Below are positions 26,375-35,173 of a DNA stretch of 64,000 bases, one piece after another (the first letter of the stretch is position 1; each line of letters begins with the position of its first letter). The notes below the pieces were generated by a model, which worked only from the letters and a program-made list of their open reading frames with translations, had not been told where the DNA came from and did no database searches. Both the position numbers and the translations under genes were made by a program. This DNA comes from Roseibium sediminis (lineage in GTDB: Bacteria; Pseudomonadota; Alphaproteobacteria; Rhizobiales; Stappiaceae), in NCBI RefSeq assembly GCF_008711325.1, contig NZ_VXDB01000001.1, forward strand, positions 1 through 64,000. Direction: 5' to 3'.

Positions 26375-27010
26375 TTGACCAAACTGCTGATGGACACAGT
26401 AAAACGGATTGCTCGCGAAACGAGTGACGTTTACGCAGAGCACGACTCCCGGATGGCTGCCCTACTGACGCAGATCAACCAGAGCGAAAGACGCATTCCG
26501 GCTGGAGAACGCGCGCCTGACTTCCTGCTTCCCAACACCCAAGGCAAACTGGTCAACCTGGCATCGCTGATGGGAGAGAACGGCCTTATTATTCTCTTCA
26601 TGCGCGGACTGTGGTGCCCGTATTGCAATGCCCAGCTAACCGCTTTTCGCGAAAATCGGAAGGCCATTCTAGAAAAGGGCCTCAATGTCGTAATCATCAC
26701 CCCAGAGGTAAACGGCAGGGCAGCAGAAACGAAGACAGCTCTCGACCTGCCGTTTGAAGTTCTCTGCGACGCGGACAGCATCACCTGTCTGGAATATGGC
26801 TGCCTGTTTCGCATACCGAATATCGATCAGGACTTTTTCAGATCTCTCGACATTGATCTTGGTCAGTACTACGGGAATGATGCCTGGTTCCTGCCACTTG
26901 CGACCACATTCCTGATTGGCCCGGATCACATCGTAAAACAGTCATTCAGCGAAAACGATCAAAGATGGCGGACCGGACCGGAAGTTGTCCTTGATAGCTT
27001 CGGCGTCTGA
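26375..27010 (+). CDS. Peroxiredoxin-like thioredoxin-fold protein (AhpC/TSA type)
   Basis: 211 residues, no signal peptide. A helical N-terminus precedes a thioredoxin fold beginning at AGERAPDFLLPN (about residue 43). The redox motif is WCPYC in FMRGLWCPYCNAQL, a CXXC rather than the single peroxidatic Cys of classical AhpC. It therefore belongs to the peroxiredoxin-like group with uncharacterised reductase or peroxidase activity. TTG at 26375 has GGAG 11 bases upstream; the first ATG is at 26390. Divergent from the P460 operon, which suggests a role in reactive oxygen or nitrogen stress, by context only. Confidence 0.82.
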   Translation: MTKLLMDTVKRIARETSDVYAEHDSRMAALLTQINQSERRIPAGERAPDFLLPNTQGKLVNLASLMGENGLIILFMRGLWCPYCNAQLTAFRENRKAILEKGLNVVIITPEVNGRAAETKTALDLPFEVLCDADSITCLEYGCLFRIPNIDQDFFRSLDIDLGQYYGNDAWFLPLATTFLIGPDHIVKQSFSENDQRWRTGPEVVLDSFGV

Positions 27011-27081
27011 ACAACGGTTAGCCTGCTATTATGGTGCGGAGCATTTGAACGCCCAGCAACCTTGAGCAAGCCGCGCAGGAC

Positions 27082-27972
27082 TCACCCTCTTTCGTTCGGC
27101 GGATAGCTCCGGGCCCGGAGCTGACGACTCAAGGCCAGCAACGCACCTGATGACGGTTTGCCCCGCAACTCCGCCAAACCCATCGTGCGCGTAGGCAGGG
27201 CTTCTTCCAGCTTTCTCGTAACAACACCGTCCAGAATTTGCTCGCGGTCGCCTACAAGCGCAATTCCCAATTCCGCCAGAACCATCATCTGGGCATCTGC
27301 CGACTTCTTGGCCCAATGTTGCTGGGAAACATTGATCCCGTTTTTTGACGCCAAGGTGATGAACTCGGTATGAAGATCGGATTCTTTCAGGCAAATGCAC
27401 GGCACATCGTCCAATTTGCTCATCGGCACAGTTTCCATCTGCGCCAGTTCCCAATCTTCCTTGATCGCCAGACGCATCTGCTCTGTATAGAGCGACATGA
27501 ACCGGAAGTGTTTTTCCTCTGCCGCCATCTGCTCGACGATTATGAGGTCGAGATGCCCGTCCAGCGTCATTTCAACCAGATGATCATCGGACCCGACAAT
27601 AATATGCAACTCCAGACCGGGTATACTGCGATTTATCTCCGATACCGGCTTCAACAAATACACAAGGTTGAAAGTATCACTTACCCCTACGCGAACCGGC
27701 GTTCGGTCTCCGCGACTAAGATCATCGGCGATCATTCTGGCCGCCTGACTGCTCTCGTAGACCTGCTCAAGAAATGGCAGGATCATCTGTCCGAGATGCG
27801 TCAAGTGCGTCCGATTTCTCTGCCGAAGGAGAAGCGGTCCACCCAACTCCTCTTCGAGTTTTTTGATCGACTGGGTCAATGTCGGTTGGGTCACCCGACA
27901 TTCTTCCGCAGCTCGCGTAAAATTGAGTGTACGAGACAGAGCCAGGAAGTATCTTATTTGTCTTAGTTCCAT
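27082..27972 (-). CDS. LysR-family transcriptional regulator (twin 1)
   Basis: 296 residues. The winged helix-turn-helix at residues 1-60 (FTRAAEECRVTQPTLTQSIKKLE) is followed by a periplasmic-binding-protein-like effector domain from about 92 to 285. Residues 1-62 match the regulator at 28400-29287 at 60 of 62 positions, while the effector domains are far less alike. Both end with a GLAELRGKPSS segment. The two therefore likely bind the same DNA sites but sense different ligands. A T-N11-A inverted repeat lies at 28091-28105, upstream of this gene. Target genes unknown; the P460/peroxiredoxin region is the nearest candidate. Confidence 0.92.
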   Translation of the reverse strand: MELRQIRYFLALSRTLNFTRAAEECRVTQPTLTQSIKKLEEELGGPLLLRQRNRTHLTHLGQMILPFLEQVYESSQAARMIADDLSRGDRTPVRVGVSDTFNLVYLLKPVSEINRSIPGLELHIIVGSDDHLVEMTLDGHLDLIIVEQMAAEEKHFRFMSLYTEQMRLAIKEDWELAQMETVPMSKLDDVPCICLKESDLHTEFITLASKNGINVSQQHWAKKSADAQMMVLAELGIALVGDREQILDGVVTRKLEEALPTRTMGLAELRGKPSSGALLALSRQLRARSYPPNERG

Positions 27973-28399
27973 ACGACCAACCTCGAGCGCACGATCTGCG
28001 TCAGGGGGAAATACCCCCAGTCGAGCGTGCTATCTAATTGTTGTTTTGCCCCAAATCACCCTGGATAGTTTTTTCCTATCATAAAGTACTATAGATGAAA
28101 TCTATTATTTACCCATATGATCTCCTATACAACTTTAGGTAAACTTGTAATATAGACCCGCAACAAACCTAGCGTAAAATTTCAGTATAGATTTATCTTA
28201 GTATCAAGCATGGTCAGAAGCGGATCTCGCATCTTGCAGCTTGGGAATACTTGAGTGCCGAAAGACTTCCAAACCGCTTTGGCTTCCTGCACTCACAGCA
28301 GCCTCCTGACTTCACGTTTCCGTGAATTTCAGTTTTAATTATTAATTTCCTGAACATTTTGAATAGGTTTGAAGCTCTTTCAAATCAAACATGCCCAAT
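27973..28399. other. AT-rich intergenic region between twin LysR genes
   Basis: 427 bp, clearly AT-richer than the flanking genes. It carries the inverted repeat at 28091-28105 and presumably the promoter of the downstream LysR gene. No terminator or gene recognised. Confidence 0.45.
28091..28105. promoter_or_regulatory. Candidate LysR box: ATAGAT-GAA-ATCTAT
   Basis: A perfect 15-bp inverted repeat with six-base arms. The core TAGATGAAATCTA is T-N11-A, the LysR consensus geometry. It is about 120 bp upstream of the LysR start at 27972, a possible autoregulatory site. Confidence 0.45.
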
Positions 28400-29287
28400 T
28401 TAATGTAGCGGCAAGTACGTTTTTGATCGAAGCAAGGCACTTAGAGCAAGAACTGCAGGCGACGAAGGTTTTCCACGCAATTCTGCAAGCCCAATTGTTC
28501 TGGCAGGCATTTCATCAGAAATTGAAAGGCTCCTGGCTCCGTCAGGCAGGCGCTCACGATTGCCGACAAAGGTATACCCAAGGCCCGCCTGCACCATAAC
28601 CAGAGCCTCAAAGAGGCGCTGGACCCAATGTCCCTGCACCAGCCTGTAACCTGACTTAGACGCCGAGCTGACAATATCCTGAAAGACCTGTGAATCGCGC
28701 ATTCCGATACAAGGCAACGCGTGCAGGTCGGCAAACGAAACCTGATCGCCAATTCCGGCAATTGGCAACCTGCCGCTCACAGCAACCTTGATGGTTTCCG
28801 TGTAAAGCGGAGAAAACCTGAAATGCGTTTCATCCGCAGCGCCCCTGCTGATAATCGCCAGATCGATTTGTCCATTGAATGCCAGTTCTGCGAGCTTGCT
28901 GTCATTCTCCGTGAGAACGTGAAGTTCCAGTCCGGCAAAGGAAGCGTTCAGTTCCCGCATCGGCTCGCCCAGCAAGTCGATGTCGAACGCATCACACACG
29001 CCCAGTCGCACGGGCATACGCCCACCCTTGCTGATATCATCGGCCAGCATCGTTGCAGCGATACTGCTGTCAAACACCGCCTGCAAATAAGGCAATACGG
29101 TTTGGCCAAGATGTGTCAGATGGGTGCGGTTTCGCTGGCGAAGCAACAAGGCCCCGCCCAATTCCTCTTCAAGTTTCTTGATGGACTGCGTCAAGGTTGG
29201 CTGTGTGACATTGCATTCTTCGGCAGCCCGCGTGAAGTTCAGAGTTCGCGACAGCGCGAGAAAATACCGAATTTGCCGCAGTTCCAT
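28400..29287 (-). CDS. LysR-family transcriptional regulator (twin 2)
   Basis: 295 residues: HTH at residues 1-60, linker helix, and effector domain about 92-285. The DNA-binding domain is 60/62 identical to that of the regulator at 27082-27972, differing only at residues 26 and 46 within that stretch. Silent sites differ freely between the two genes, so the identity reflects protein-level selection rather than a very recent copy. The effector domain is diverged (for example VCDAFDIDLLGE versus VSDTFNLVYLLK). An inverted repeat at 29306-29324 lies just upstream of its start and may be its own operator. Confidence 0.92.
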   Translation of the reverse strand: MELRQIRYFLALSRTLNFTRAAEECNVTQPTLTQSIKKLEEELGGALLLRQRNRTHLTHLGQTVLPYLQAVFDSSIAATMLADDISKGGRMPVRLGVCDAFDIDLLGEPMRELNASFAGLELHVLTENDSKLAELAFNGQIDLAIISRGAADETHFRFSPLYTETIKVAVSGRLPIAGIGDQVSFADLHALPCIGMRDSQVFQDIVSSASKSGYRLVQGHWVQRLFEALVMVQAGLGYTFVGNRERLPDGARSLSISDEMPARTIGLAELRGKPSSPAVLALSALLRSKTYLPLH

Positions 29288-29724
29288 TCAACACTCCCGT
29301 CAGGTCGCTAAGCTCACGTTAGCGCCGACAACATGACGCAACATATTAAGGCAGGTGAAATAGGCGCTTTAGACTTTCGTCGCAAATAAACAAATTATTT
29401 CAAGAATACACACGAATTGGTTAATTCATGCATTAAATTGAAAGTCCTCATTGAAAATATAGCGAGACGTTCGGGAGTTTTATTTTTGAGCATCGCTAGA
29501 TATTACATATTTATACTTCTATAAGCTGAGTCAATGGAATCCAGAGGGAGTCAACTCCGGTAAATACGTAAGTCACAAGGATTTGAATTTCCGTGATTAA
29601 CCATGCAAAAGACCGCAGCTGACCGCGAATTTTCAAAGAGACGTACAGCGAGTTTTGATTATTGTCGTAAGCGGCTAGAGTTGCCCGACAGCAGAAAACA
29701 AACGACCTTGGAAACAGGCTCGAA
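29288..29724. other. Intergenic region between LysR twin 2 and IclR gene
   Basis: 437 bp between divergent genes, AT-rich in 29360-29520. It contains the inverted repeat at 29306-29324. No additional gene or RNA structure recognised. Confidence 0.45.
29306..29324. promoter_or_regulatory. Candidate LysR box: CGCTAA-N7-TTAGCG
   Basis: Perfect six-base arms CGCTAA and TTAGCG separated by GCTCACG. The inner T (29309) and A (29321) are spaced T-N11-A. It lies 19-37 bp upstream of the LysR start at 29287, consistent with autoregulation. Confidence 0.45.
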
Positions 29725-30501
29725 GTGACGACAGAACAGAAGAAATACACCGCTCCGGCACTTGAGAAAGGGCTGGACATAATCGAGCTCCTGTCATCCG
29801 AAGACGTTGGCCTGAGCCTCTCCGATATTGCCCGGTCGCTCAACAGATCTGTCAGTGAAATCTTCCGAATGCTCGCAGTTCTGGAGCAACGGGGATATGT
29901 CGCCCAGGACATCACGTCGGGCCGATACGTTCTAACCACTTACCTGTTTGAAATTGCCCATCGCCTGCCGATCGTCAGAAGACTGACGTCCATTGCAGGG
30001 CCCCGCATGGCGATGCTTGCCCGTGAAATCCGCCAATCGATCCATCTGGGCATCATCACGAACAACGAGGTTCTTGTCGTCGGGCAGACAGACAGTCCCT
30101 CAAATAACGTCCTGAGTGTCCGTCTGGGAGCCAAGATCCCGCTTTGGTCCGCCTCCAGCGGACGGGTGATCATGGCTTTTCTCCCGCCGGATGAAATTGA
30201 CCGCATTTTCAGCGAGGCTCCACTTCCGGAAGGAACCACTCGGGAGGAGCTGGAGAAGGATCTCGCAAAGATCAGGGCTGAAGGCTACGAGGTTCGAGAC
30301 AGCTTCATGGTCCGCGGCATCGTCAACATTTCCGCTCCGGTGCTCGATCACTCCGGTGTCGCCATTGCAGCGTTAACAGTGCCGCATATCGAGCGAATTG
30401 GCGAGGAAATCGAGTTTCAGACCTGTGTCGACCGCCTGAGGGAAACAGCACGCGACCTGAGCATCGGGCTTGGGGCGGGCAACAACGCCCCAGCCAACTA
30501 G
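29725..30501 (+). CDS. IclR-family transcriptional regulator
   Basis: 258 residues. The winged HTH at about 10-70 (LSLSDIARSLNRSVSEIFRML) and the IclR effector-binding domain at about 85-250 (IRQSIHLGIITNNEV, PLWSASSGRVIMAF, NISAPVLDHSG) are complete. Start GTG 29725 with AGG upstream. It stands alone, pointing toward the minus-strand Gfo/Idh-MaoC pair and about 1.7 kb from the start of the large sugar-acid operon. As family members commonly control aromatic or sugar-acid catabolism, this operon is its likely target. Confidence 0.9.
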   Translation: MTTEQKKYTAPALEKGLDIIELLSSEDVGLSLSDIARSLNRSVSEIFRMLAVLEQRGYVAQDITSGRYVLTTYLFEIAHRLPIVRRLTSIAGPRMAMLAREIRQSIHLGIITNNEVLVVGQTDSPSNNVLSVRLGAKIPLWSASSGRVIMAFLPPDEIDRIFSEAPLPEGTTREELEKDLAKIRAEGYEVRDSFMVRGIVNISAPVLDHSGVAIAALTVPHIERIGEEIEFQTCVDRLRETARDLSIGLGAGNNAPAN

Positions 30502-30613
30502 CGCATTCCACGCATTCACTGAAACGCCCGACGTGCTCTAAATATCTGATTTATAGCGTTTCTGACGACGAACCGGCATACCCTTCGCTTGCAACCGCTC
30601 CAGCAAGAAGCCA

Positions 30614-31675
30614 TCAGTCTAGAACCAGAGGCACGCCCGGCTGCTCCATCGATTTGAAGCACGCCTCGACAAGCGCCATGGTTTCATAGGCGTCCTCAGT
30701 CGAGGCATAGAGCGCACTGTCTTCACCAGCGTCATATCGCTGGACATTGCGCATGGTGCCCATGAAGGCATCAATGAACCAGCTCCCTTCAAGAGCGATT
30801 TGCTGCCAGCTCCCGCCGTTCTCGCAAAACCACAGTTCGTCAGCCTCGCCATTCGGATAGTCGTAGCAGACGCCGAGCTTCACCATCATCGTCCCCCTCG
30901 TTCCCTCAAAACGGAACCACGCCGACTGGTGTTCGCGGCCATGCTGATGGTTGTGATTGATGGACAGAACACCTCGTAATCGATCTCCGTAATCGAGGAT
31001 GATCGATGTCCGGGTCTGGGCGAAGTCGCTGGCTCTTGGGTCACGCAGAGACCGGGCAAACACGCCTTGCGGGTTCCCGGCAATGGCCCGGATCGTATCG
31101 AGATAGTGGATGGAATGCACGGCAATCTCGACACGTTTCATGGGAATGAGAAACGGAAAAATCTGCCATGGTGTGTAGATGTTCAAATGAACCTCGATAT
31201 CGAGCAGATCACCAAGCAAGCCCCGCGTAACCGCGTCCTTTACGGCCAGCATCATCGGCGAGAACCGCAGCTGGAAATTGATGGCGGACTTCAGTGATTT
31301 CTCTCGGCATAGGCGCCGGATTTCCCGCGCATCCTCCTGATCCGACCCCATTGGCTTTTGAATGAGCACAGCCGCTCCATCGGGCAATTGCGGCAAGAGG
31401 TTCCGGATTACATGTGGAGGGGTCGCGATGTCATAGACCACACTCGTCCCGTTTGCGGCTACGGCAGCCGCGAGATCAGGATAAGCGGTCAGATCATGTG
31501 TTGATGCCAGCTGCATCCGCCGCTCCTCATTGGGATCGACGACACCCAGGATCGGCAATCCCGCTTTCCTGTAAGCCGGGATATGGGCATCCAGAATAAT
31601 CCCGCCCGCACCGATGAACACGATTGGTTTCGGATGGGTCGGCGCTGGCCAGGACTGCTTCAGTTCGAAGGTCAT
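30614..31675 (-). CDS. Gfo/Idh/MocA-family NAD(P)-dependent oxidoreductase
   Basis: 353 residues. An N-terminal Rossmann fold has GAGGIILDAH at about residues 22-31. The family EKP motif appears as IQKPMG, with Gln in place of Glu, and the Lys needed for catalysis is retained. The C-terminal alpha/beta domain includes the HSIHYLDTIRAI stretch with a His near the active site. These enzymes oxidise sugars, sugar acids or inositols. It overlaps the upstream MaoC gene by four bases (ATGA) and diverges from the catabolic operon, so it could be the first dehydrogenase of that pathway. Substrate unknown. Confidence 0.87.
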   Translation of the reverse strand: MTFELKQSWPAPTHPKPIVFIGAGGIILDAHIPAYRKAGLPILGVVDPNEERRMQLASTHDLTAYPDLAAAVAANGTSVVYDIATPPHVIRNLLPQLPDGAAVLIQKPMGSDQEDAREIRRLCREKSLKSAINFQLRFSPMMLAVKDAVTRGLLGDLLDIEVHLNIYTPWQIFPFLIPMKRVEIAVHSIHYLDTIRAIAGNPQGVFARSLRDPRASDFAQTRTSIILDYGDRLRGVLSINHNHQHGREHQSAWFRFEGTRGTMMVKLGVCYDYPNGEADELWFCENGGSWQQIALEGSWFIDAFMGTMRNVQRYDAGEDSALYASTEDAYETMALVEACFKSMEQPGVPLVLD

Positions 31676-32124
31676 TTGCTCCCGCCTTTCATCTCGACGA
31701 TCAGAATGTGCTCAACATACATCACCGTCTCCCCGTTCTGGTTCGTCACCTCCTTGGCCTCGATCACCTTGCCAAAGCCGGGTCGTTTCGCATCGGCTGA
31801 CTTTTCCCTGATCGTCACCGTGGTGCGAATGGTATCGCCTGCGTGCACCGGACGCGGAAATCTCAGCCGCTCGTAGCCATAGGTCATGGCTCTCGGATTT
31901 ATCTCAGTCGCTGTCAGCCCGATCCCGATCGTAAACGTCATGGTCCCATGGGCAATAGGGCGCTTGAACGGCTGTGTCTTGCAGAATTCCACGTCGACAT
32001 GATGAGGGAAGTAGTCCCCGCTATGACCGGCATGAAGCACGATATCCGCATCGGTGATCGTGCGCCCGAAGGTGCGTCGCTGCGCTCCGATTTCATAATC
32101 CTCGAAAAACTGCTCACGCTCCAT
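31672..32124 (-). CDS. MaoC-like hot-dog dehydratase
   Basis: 150 residues, a single hot-dog fold. The hydratase motif region reads AGHSGDYFPHHVD, with an Asp and His where (R)-specific enoyl-CoA hydratases carry the catalytic pair, followed by PIAHGTMT. Start ATG 32124 is preceded by GGGAGG five bases away; the open frame begins seven codons earlier without a comparable site. Divergently paired with a second MaoC-like gene at 32237 that shares [16 protein letters not shown]. Their coexistence with a CaiB gene suggests a CoA-thioester branch or a heteromer. Substrate unknown. Confidence 0.88.
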   Translation of the reverse strand: MEREQFFEDYEIGAQRRTFGRTITDADIVLHAGHSGDYFPHHVDVEFCKTQPFKRPIAHGTMTFTIGIGLTATEINPRAMTYGYERLRFPRPVHAGDTIRTTVTIREKSADAKRPGFGKVIEAKEVTNQNGETVMYVEHILIVEMKGGSK

Positions 32125-32172
32125 TCCAACCTCCCCAGCAGACAATTGATATTTTCATTTATAAAAAACATT

Positions 32173-32202
32173 TTGACATACAAAAAGCAATGCGATTATT
32201 GT
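32173..32202 (+). promoter_or_regulatory. Probable sigma-70-type promoter of the catabolic operon
   Basis: TTGACA (32173-32178), 18 bp, then TATTGT (32197-32202), upstream of the ATG at 32237. Half-sites GACAAT (32141-32146) and ATTGTC (32198-32203) form a widely spaced inverted pair around it, possibly a regulator site. Similarity only. Confidence 0.45.
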
Positions 32203-32236
32203 CGAGGCAACAAGTGACGCAGGGAGAAGTGGGAGC

Positions 32237-32800
32237 ATGGCCGAGATTGGAGTACATCCGCGTTCTTTGCCCGGTTTGCCGGAAGAGCACGCCGCCATCC
32301 CCGCATGGAATTCCGAAGACTGGTATTTTGAGGATTTCAAGGTTGGCGACCGCATTCGGTCAGTGCGCCGAACCATCTCCGAAGGCGAGTCGATGCTGTT
32401 CAACTCGCTGGTCATGGATCACCACCCCTATGTGTCCGACGAGAGATTTGCCGCCGAGGAAGGGGTCTTTGGAAAACGGCTTGTCGCCGGCGCAATGGTT
32501 TTTTCCTACGGTCTGGGGCTGGTCGCGACCAACTGCCTGAACTCGTTTTCCTATGGCTATGACCGGCTCCGGTTCATCAAGCCCGTCTTCATCGGCGACA
32601 CGATCTACACCATTCGCGAAAACCTCTCGAAGGTCGTCCATAACGAGACCATGGGAAAGCTTCGGGTCTCCTATTCGGTCTTCAAGGGAGAAGGAGAACA
32701 GGTCCTCTACGCCGAGCATCTGCTGACGGCCCTCTATCGTGAACCCTCGGCTTTCCGCGAGGAAGTCGAGCTTCTGCGCAAGGCAAAAGCCGATGCCTGA
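32237..32800 (+). CDS. MaoC-like hot-dog protein, second copy
   Basis: 187 residues, longer than the divergent copy because of an N-terminal 30-residue extension. The hot-dog core begins at [13 protein letters not shown]. At the motif position it has [13 protein letters not shown] and later RLVAGAMVF, so the standard Asp and His pair is altered or shifted. Activity may differ or may depend on pairing with the other MaoC protein. AGGGAG precedes the ATG. First gene of a plus-strand run of 15 genes to 45528. It overlaps the next gene's start, which fits translational coupling. Confidence 0.85.
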   Translation: MAEIGVHPRSLPGLPEEHAAIPAWNSEDWYFEDFKVGDRIRSVRRTISEGESMLFNSLVMDHHPYVSDERFAAEEGVFGKRLVAGAMVFSYGLGLVATNCLNSFSYGYDRLRFIKPVFIGDTIYTIRENLSKVVHNETMGKLRVSYSVFKGEGEQVLYAEHLLTALYREPSAFREEVELLRKAKADA

Positions 32801-33926
32801 AATTCATCTGAAAGGCATGACCTGGGACCATAGTCGCGGCTACGACCCGATGGTCGCGACCTCCGCCGCATTCGCAAAACAGTATCCAGGCGTCAGCATC
32901 AGCTGGGAGAAACGCTCTCTTCAGGCATTCGCAGACCGGCCAGTCGAAGAGATGGCCAACCAGTATGACCTGATGGTCATAGACCACCCGCATGTGGGAG
33001 AAGTGGCCCGCAATGGCTTGCTCTTGCCTCTCAACGATCAGGGGCGTGACAACGATCTTGCCGTTCTGGCCGAACAATCGGTGGGCGGCTCCCACCAATC
33101 TTACGAATTCGACGGCCAGCAATGGGCGCTTGCCATTGATGCAGCAACCCCGGTCGCAGCCTTCAGACCCGACAGGCTGGATCACCCCCCAGCCAATTGG
33201 AGCGAAGTTGTGGAACTGGCGCAGGAAGGGTGCGTCGGCTTTGCCCTCATTCCCATCAACGCCCTGATGACCTGGTTTGGTCTGGCGCGGAGCCTCGGAC
33301 ATTCGATCGCGGAAGGTGACAGCCTCATTGATCCTGATGCAGCAACGCATGTCCTTGAGTTGATGTGCGAAATCACGGCCCTGATGAACCCCAGATGCCT
33401 CACGCTGGATCCGATTGGGATCTATGAATGGATGGGCCGATCTGTTGATGCTCCCCACTATTCTCCCTTCGGCTACGGGTACACGAACTACAGCCGACAG
33501 GGATATTGCCGCTTTCCCCTCACCTTTACGGACGCACCGGGCATCAAGAACAACGGCCCGCGTGGAACTGTCCTCGGAGGCACTGGCATCGCCATTTCCG
33601 CAGCAACCAAGCACCCCGAGGTTGCCCTAAACTATGCCTTCTGGATCGCGAGTTCAGAGTGCCAGAAGGCTCTTTTTTTCCAGAGCGGAGGGCAACCCGC
33701 CAACGCTGCGGCATGGGATGATGAGCATTGCAATCTGGCCTCGCGGAATTTCTTCAAAAACACACGCCGGACATTGGACACATCGTGGATCCGACCCCGA
33801 TATGACGGCTACATGCGTTTTCAGGAAACAGGCGGCAACATCGTTCATGCCTGCCTGCGCGGTGAGAGCAGCGTCAAGGCGACGGCCGACAAGCTTCAGG
33901 CAGCTTATGAGGAGAGCCTGTCATGA
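32793..33926 (+). CDS. Solute-binding-protein-like protein without a signal peptide
   Basis: 377 residues resembling extracellular sugar-binding proteins of ABC importers. Recognisable parts are [22 protein letters not shown], the [14 protein letters not shown] segment, [17 protein letters not shown] and SECQKALFF. The start ATG 32793 overlaps the stop region of the MaoC gene, and the product begins MPEIHLKGM with no signal peptide or membrane segment. An 18-codon extension upstream would not supply one. So it is predicted to be cytosolic, unlike its relatives. It overlaps the CaiB gene by ATGA. It may bind a sugar or CoA-pathway intermediate, or act as an enzyme. Function not known. Confidence 0.82.
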   Translation: MPEIHLKGMTWDHSRGYDPMVATSAAFAKQYPGVSISWEKRSLQAFADRPVEEMANQYDLMVIDHPHVGEVARNGLLLPLNDQGRDNDLAVLAEQSVGGSHQSYEFDGQQWALAIDAATPVAAFRPDRLDHPPANWSEVVELAQEGCVGFALIPINALMTWFGLARSLGHSIAEGDSLIDPDAATHVLELMCEITALMNPRCLTLDPIGIYEWMGRSVDAPHYSPFGYGYTNYSRQGYCRFPLTFTDAPGIKNNGPRGTVLGGTGIAISAATKHPEVALNYAFWIASSECQKALFFQSGGQPANAAAWDDEHCNLASRNFFKNTRRTLDTSWIRPRYDGYMRFQETGGNIVHACLRGESSVKATADKLQAAYEESLS

Positions 33927-35098
33927 TCTCCTTGCCGCAATCAGAACGCCCGCTTGACGGCCTGCTCGTGCTCGATTTCAGCCAATTCCTCTCCGGCCCT
34001 CTTGCCACGCTGAAGTTGGCTGATCTCGGGGCTCGGGTGATCAAGGTTGAGCGCCCTGGCACAGGCGATCTCTGCCGCCAGCTGTATTTGTCTGACGTGG
34101 ATATCGACGGTGCCAACTCACTGTTTCACGCCATCAATCGCAACAAGGAAAGCATTACCGCTGATCTCCGAAACCCGGATGACCGCAAACTGCTGGAAGC
34201 CCTGATCGCCAGGGCAGACGTTATGGTCCAGAACTTCCGGCCGGGCGTGATCGAACGGCAGGGTTTGGGTTATGACGCGGTATCAGCCATCAACCCGCGA
34301 ATTATCTACGGGTCCATCTCCGGGTATGGCGAAGACGGTGAATGGGCTCCGCTTCCCGGACAAGACCTGCTTGCCCAGGCGCGTTCAGGCCTCCTCTGGC
34401 TCACAGGCAGCGACAACGACCCACCCATGCCGATGGGCCTTGCCGTGGCGGACATGCTGGCAGGCAACGCACTGGCACAGGGCATTCTTGCTGCTCTGGT
34501 TGGACGCGGAATACACGGCAAGGGCGCCAAGGTTGAGACCAGTCTTCTGGAAGCCATGGTCGACTTTCAGTTTGAAGTGCTCACCACCTACCTGAATGAC
34601 GGCCATCGCCGTCCCAAGCGCAGCGCCGTTAACGGCGCGCATGCCTATCTGGGAGCGCCCTACGGTGTTTACCCCACAAAGGACGGGTTTCTCGCCCTCG
34701 CCATGACGCCCTCGCTGCAGCGGCTTGCCGGGCTTCTTGAGGTTGAGGGGTTGGAGCCGTTTTTCAACGACAAGACAGCGCTGATGCGCGAGCGGGACAC
34801 TATCAAGACTGAAATTGGCAGATCGCTCGCCCGGCGCACGACAGCAGACTGGCTGGCGATCCTGCAGCCGGCCGACATCTGGTGTTCGGAAGTGCTCGAC
34901 TGGCCCGGCCTCATGGCAAGCGAAGCCTGGTCGCATCTCGGTCTTGAGCAAACCATCCGCCGCAACGGCAACGTTGAACTTAAATCCGTTCGCGGGCCGA
35001 TCCGACTGAACGGGCAAGGCCTGTCTTCGGAACGGGCAGCCCCGGATCTGGGCGCTGATCTTGAGAGGATCAAGCAAGAGCTTCTGCCGGGCATTTGA
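33923..35098 (+). CDS. CaiB/BaiF family CoA-transferase
   Basis: 391 residues, class III CoA-transferase. Start PLDGLLVLDFSQFLSGPLAT, then KVERPGTGD for CoA binding. The probable catalytic Asp lies in GQDLLAQARSG (about residue 151), and C-terminal EAMVDFQ and GVYPTKDG segments are typical. Such enzymes move CoA between carboxylic acids. Its presence in a sugar-acid operon with two MaoC proteins is unusual. It implies that some substrate or intermediate is a carboxylate activated to a CoA ester. Coupled to the previous gene by ATGA; 75 bp separate it from the binding-protein gene. Confidence 0.9.
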   Translation: MISLPQSERPLDGLLVLDFSQFLSGPLATLKLADLGARVIKVERPGTGDLCRQLYLSDVDIDGANSLFHAINRNKESITADLRNPDDRKLLEALIARADVMVQNFRPGVIERQGLGYDAVSAINPRIIYGSISGYGEDGEWAPLPGQDLLAQARSGLLWLTGSDNDPPMPMGLAVADMLAGNALAQGILAALVGRGIHGKGAKVETSLLEAMVDFQFEVLTTYLNDGHRRPKRSAVNGAHAYLGAPYGVYPTKDGFLALAMTPSLQRLAGLLEVEGLEPFFNDKTALMRERDTIKTEIGRSLARRTTADWLAILQPADIWCSEVLDWPGLMASEAWSHLGLEQTIRRNGNVELKSVRGPIRLNGQGLSSERAAPDLGADLERIKQELLPGI

Positions 35099-35173
35099 CC
35101 TGCGCAGCATGAGCGGGCCGAGCGGATTGTGGAGCCATCCGCCAACCGGCCTGAAATGAATTGGGAGGAGATT

